From an uncultured Rhizobiaceae group bacterium (lineage in GTDB: Bacteria > Pseudomonadota > Alphaproteobacteria > Rhizobiales > Rhizobiaceae): a stretch of 5,980 nucleotides of DNA. The stretch's first letter is position 1; each line of letters opens with the position of its first letter. The translations under genes were made by a program, and so were the position numbers. The stretch spans positions 1-5,980 of the forward strand of contig CALFBU010000311.1 in assembly GCA_937951455.1 (NCBI GenBank), read 5' to 3'. Shown here piece by piece: positions 5,137 through 5,980 of the stretch. The notes beneath the pieces are model-generated. The model worked only from the letters and a program-made list of their open reading frames with translations, made no database searches and was not told the DNA's origin.

Positions 5137-5251
5137 AGCAGTAGTTAACATGAAATAGATTAACAGGTGTTTGCCACATGATTAAATAGAAATTCTATCT
5201 TGTTGCTCACTAAAGCCCTTGATTAAAGATTGCCATGAAAAAGTCATGATT

Positions 5252-5256
5252 GATTC
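5252..5256. promoter_or_regulatory. GANTC site upstream of eipA
   Basis: GATTC 77 bases before the eipA ATG, in promoter range on the plus strand. Two GANTC sites within 125 bases, in a window otherwise nearly free of them, suggest methylation-linked control of both divergent genes. Confidence 0.45.
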
Positions 5257-5333
5257 ACCTTTCGGAAAAGGTTTTCGTTAATAATGATTGCAAGGCTTTT
5301 ATAAGCCAAAGATTTCAAATCCAAGGAAAGATC

Positions 5334-5939
5334 ATGGAAAACATCAAAAATGCAACATGCAGCTTCTTCAGTCACATTCTGAATGCATTTTTACTGACAG
5401 CACTTGTAAGCATTACGGTTCTGGCTACAAACACGAGCGCAAAAGCACAAAGCAGCTCTCATTATTCTAGCCGTGAAGTCGTTGATGCAGGCCATAAATT
5501 CTTCGGTGCAACCTCAGGTAATCTTGCGGCGGCCTTCGAGAAGGCATTTGCGAAATACGGCTTACCGAACGGTTATATTTTGGGTGAAGAAGCAAGTGGC
5601 GCATTTATCGGTGGCCTGCGATACGGCGAAGGCTACCTTTACACAAAAAACGCAGGCGATCATAAAGTCTTCTGGCAAGGCCCTTCCATTGGCTGGGATT
5701 ATGGCGCAGACGGCAACCGCACCATGATGTTGGTGTACCACCTTCCAGATGTTGACACCTTATACAAACGCTACCTAGGTGTGACAGGATCCGCATTTGC
5801 TGTTGGTGGCGTCGGTGTGACGGCTTTAACGCGACAAGGCGTTCACTTGGTGCCCATTAGGACAGGCGTTGGTGCAAGACTGGGTGTTAACATCGGTTAT
5901 CTGAAACTGAGAAAAACCCCTCGCATCAATCCTTTCTAA
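5334..5939 (+). CDS. eipA: EipA, DUF1134 periplasmic envelope-integrity protein
   Basis: A 201-residue exported protein of the DUF1134 family. The signal peptide is residues 1 to about 38: long polar n-region, hydrophobic stretch about 15-31, then TSAKA before QSSSHYS. The mature part contains FFGATSGNLAAAFEKAF, LPNGYILGEEASGAF, LRYGEGYLYTKNAGDHKVFW and GVGARLGVNIGYLK, conserved blocks of the family as I recall it. Brucella EipA is a soluble periplasmic small beta-barrel needed for envelope-stress resistance, and its gene is directly activated by CtrA. Its biochemical activity is unknown. AAGGA with good spacing fixes the start at 5334; an in-frame TTG at 5250 would only add an implausible extension before the signal peptide. 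It is divergent from chpT and followed by a terminator hairpin, so apparently monocistronic. Confidence 0.93.
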   Translation: MENIKNATCSFFSHILNAFLLTALVSITVLATNTSAKAQSSSHYSSREVVDAGHKFFGATSGNLAAAFEKAFAKYGLPNGYILGEEASGAFIGGLRYGEGYLYTKNAGDHKVFWQGPSIGWDYGADGNRTMMLVYHLPDVDTLYKRYLGVTGSAFAVGGVGVTALTRQGVHLVPIRTGVGARLGVNIGYLKLRKTPRINPF

Positions 5940-5962
5940 GTTTACGAAAACTTACACTTTTA

Positions 5963-5980
5963 AGGCGCTGTTCAGCGCCT
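5963..5980 (+). terminator. terminator hairpin after eipA, cut by the window edge
   Basis: AGGCGCT (5963-5969), loop GTTC, AGCGCCT (5974-5980): a perfect 7-bp GC-rich stem 23 bases after the eipA stop. The expected T-run would lie beyond the right edge and cannot be seen. Confidence 0.7.

Larger units (their letters stand above)
5080..5333. promoter_or_regulatory. chpT-eipA divergent control region
   Basis: A 254-base AT-rich region that must hold both promoters. Visible elements: GAATC (5132-5136) 52 bases upstream of chpT; GATTC (5252-5256) 77 bases upstream of eipA; an inverted repeat CGTTAG (5109-5114) / CTAACG (5127-5132) abutting the first GANTC; two TTAAC words at 5145 and 5160; a 13-bp odd palindrome ATAGAA-A-TTCTAT (5186-5198); and AAATAGA repeated directly at 5153 and 5184. 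No TTAA-N7-TTAA box was found in the middle; TTAA-N7-GTAA at 5082-5096 overlaps the chpT ribosome-binding site. In Brucella eipA is directly activated by CtrA, so a degenerate site is expected here. Confidence 0.6.

Noticed and set aside
5080..5151. Upstream ATG of chpT at 5151, adding 24 residues
   Set aside because: No ribosome-binding site, no family character, and it would put the GANTC and the inverted repeat inside coding DNA; ATG at 5079 has GGGGA at good spacing.
1..5980. CRISPR arrays, insertion sequences, tRNA, rRNA or defence genes
   Set aside because: No spaced direct repeats, transposase motifs, terminal inverted repeats or RNA-gene folds were seen; all coding space is taken by conserved chromosomal genes.

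Overview
The window is a piece of ordinary alphaproteobacterial chromosome, most likely from the Hyphomicrobiales (Rhizobiales) and of moderate GC content (mid-40s percent by eye). The assignment rests on ctrA, sciP (DUF1153), chpT and the DUF1134 gene eipA lying together, on a rhizobial-type short FliJ, and on strong depletion of the CcrM methylation site GANTC (4 sites in 5980 bases, 3 of them in gene-free DNA upstream of ctrA, chpT and eipA). I see no mobile element, CRISPR array, tRNA or rRNA. I do not see a plausible new defence or enzymatic system. The interest lies in cell-cycle control.

Layout from left to right: the 5' part of an rlpA-like gene (minus strand, runs off the left edge); a FAS1-like/MaoC hot-dog dehydratase (+); sciP (+) with a CtrA-box-like site upstream and a terminator that lies inside the next gene's 3' end; a one-domain PqiA-like membrane protein (-); a FliJ-like flagellar coiled-coil protein (-); a gene-free control region of about 490 bases rich in TTAA/TTAC words; ctrA (+); a bidirectional terminator; a single-domain CheY-like response regulator (-); chpT (-); a divergent control region; eipA (+); and a terminator hairpin at the right edge.

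How the genes fit together: in the Caulobacter/Brucella paradigm the histidine phosphotransferase ChpT passes phosphate from the hybrid kinase CckA to CtrA. CtrA-P then activates flagellar, division and envelope genes, and SciP binds CtrA and restrains it. EipA is a periplasmic envelope protein whose Brucella orthologue is CtrA-activated, FliJ serves flagellar export, and RlpA-type proteins act at the division septum. The window therefore holds a regulator, its antagonist, its phosphodonor and likely outputs. The receiver protein encoded between ctrA and chpT is the least explained member. It has an intact phosphoacceptor Asp, the usual receiver residues and an Ala-rich C-terminus, and is neither CpdR nor DivK by sequence.
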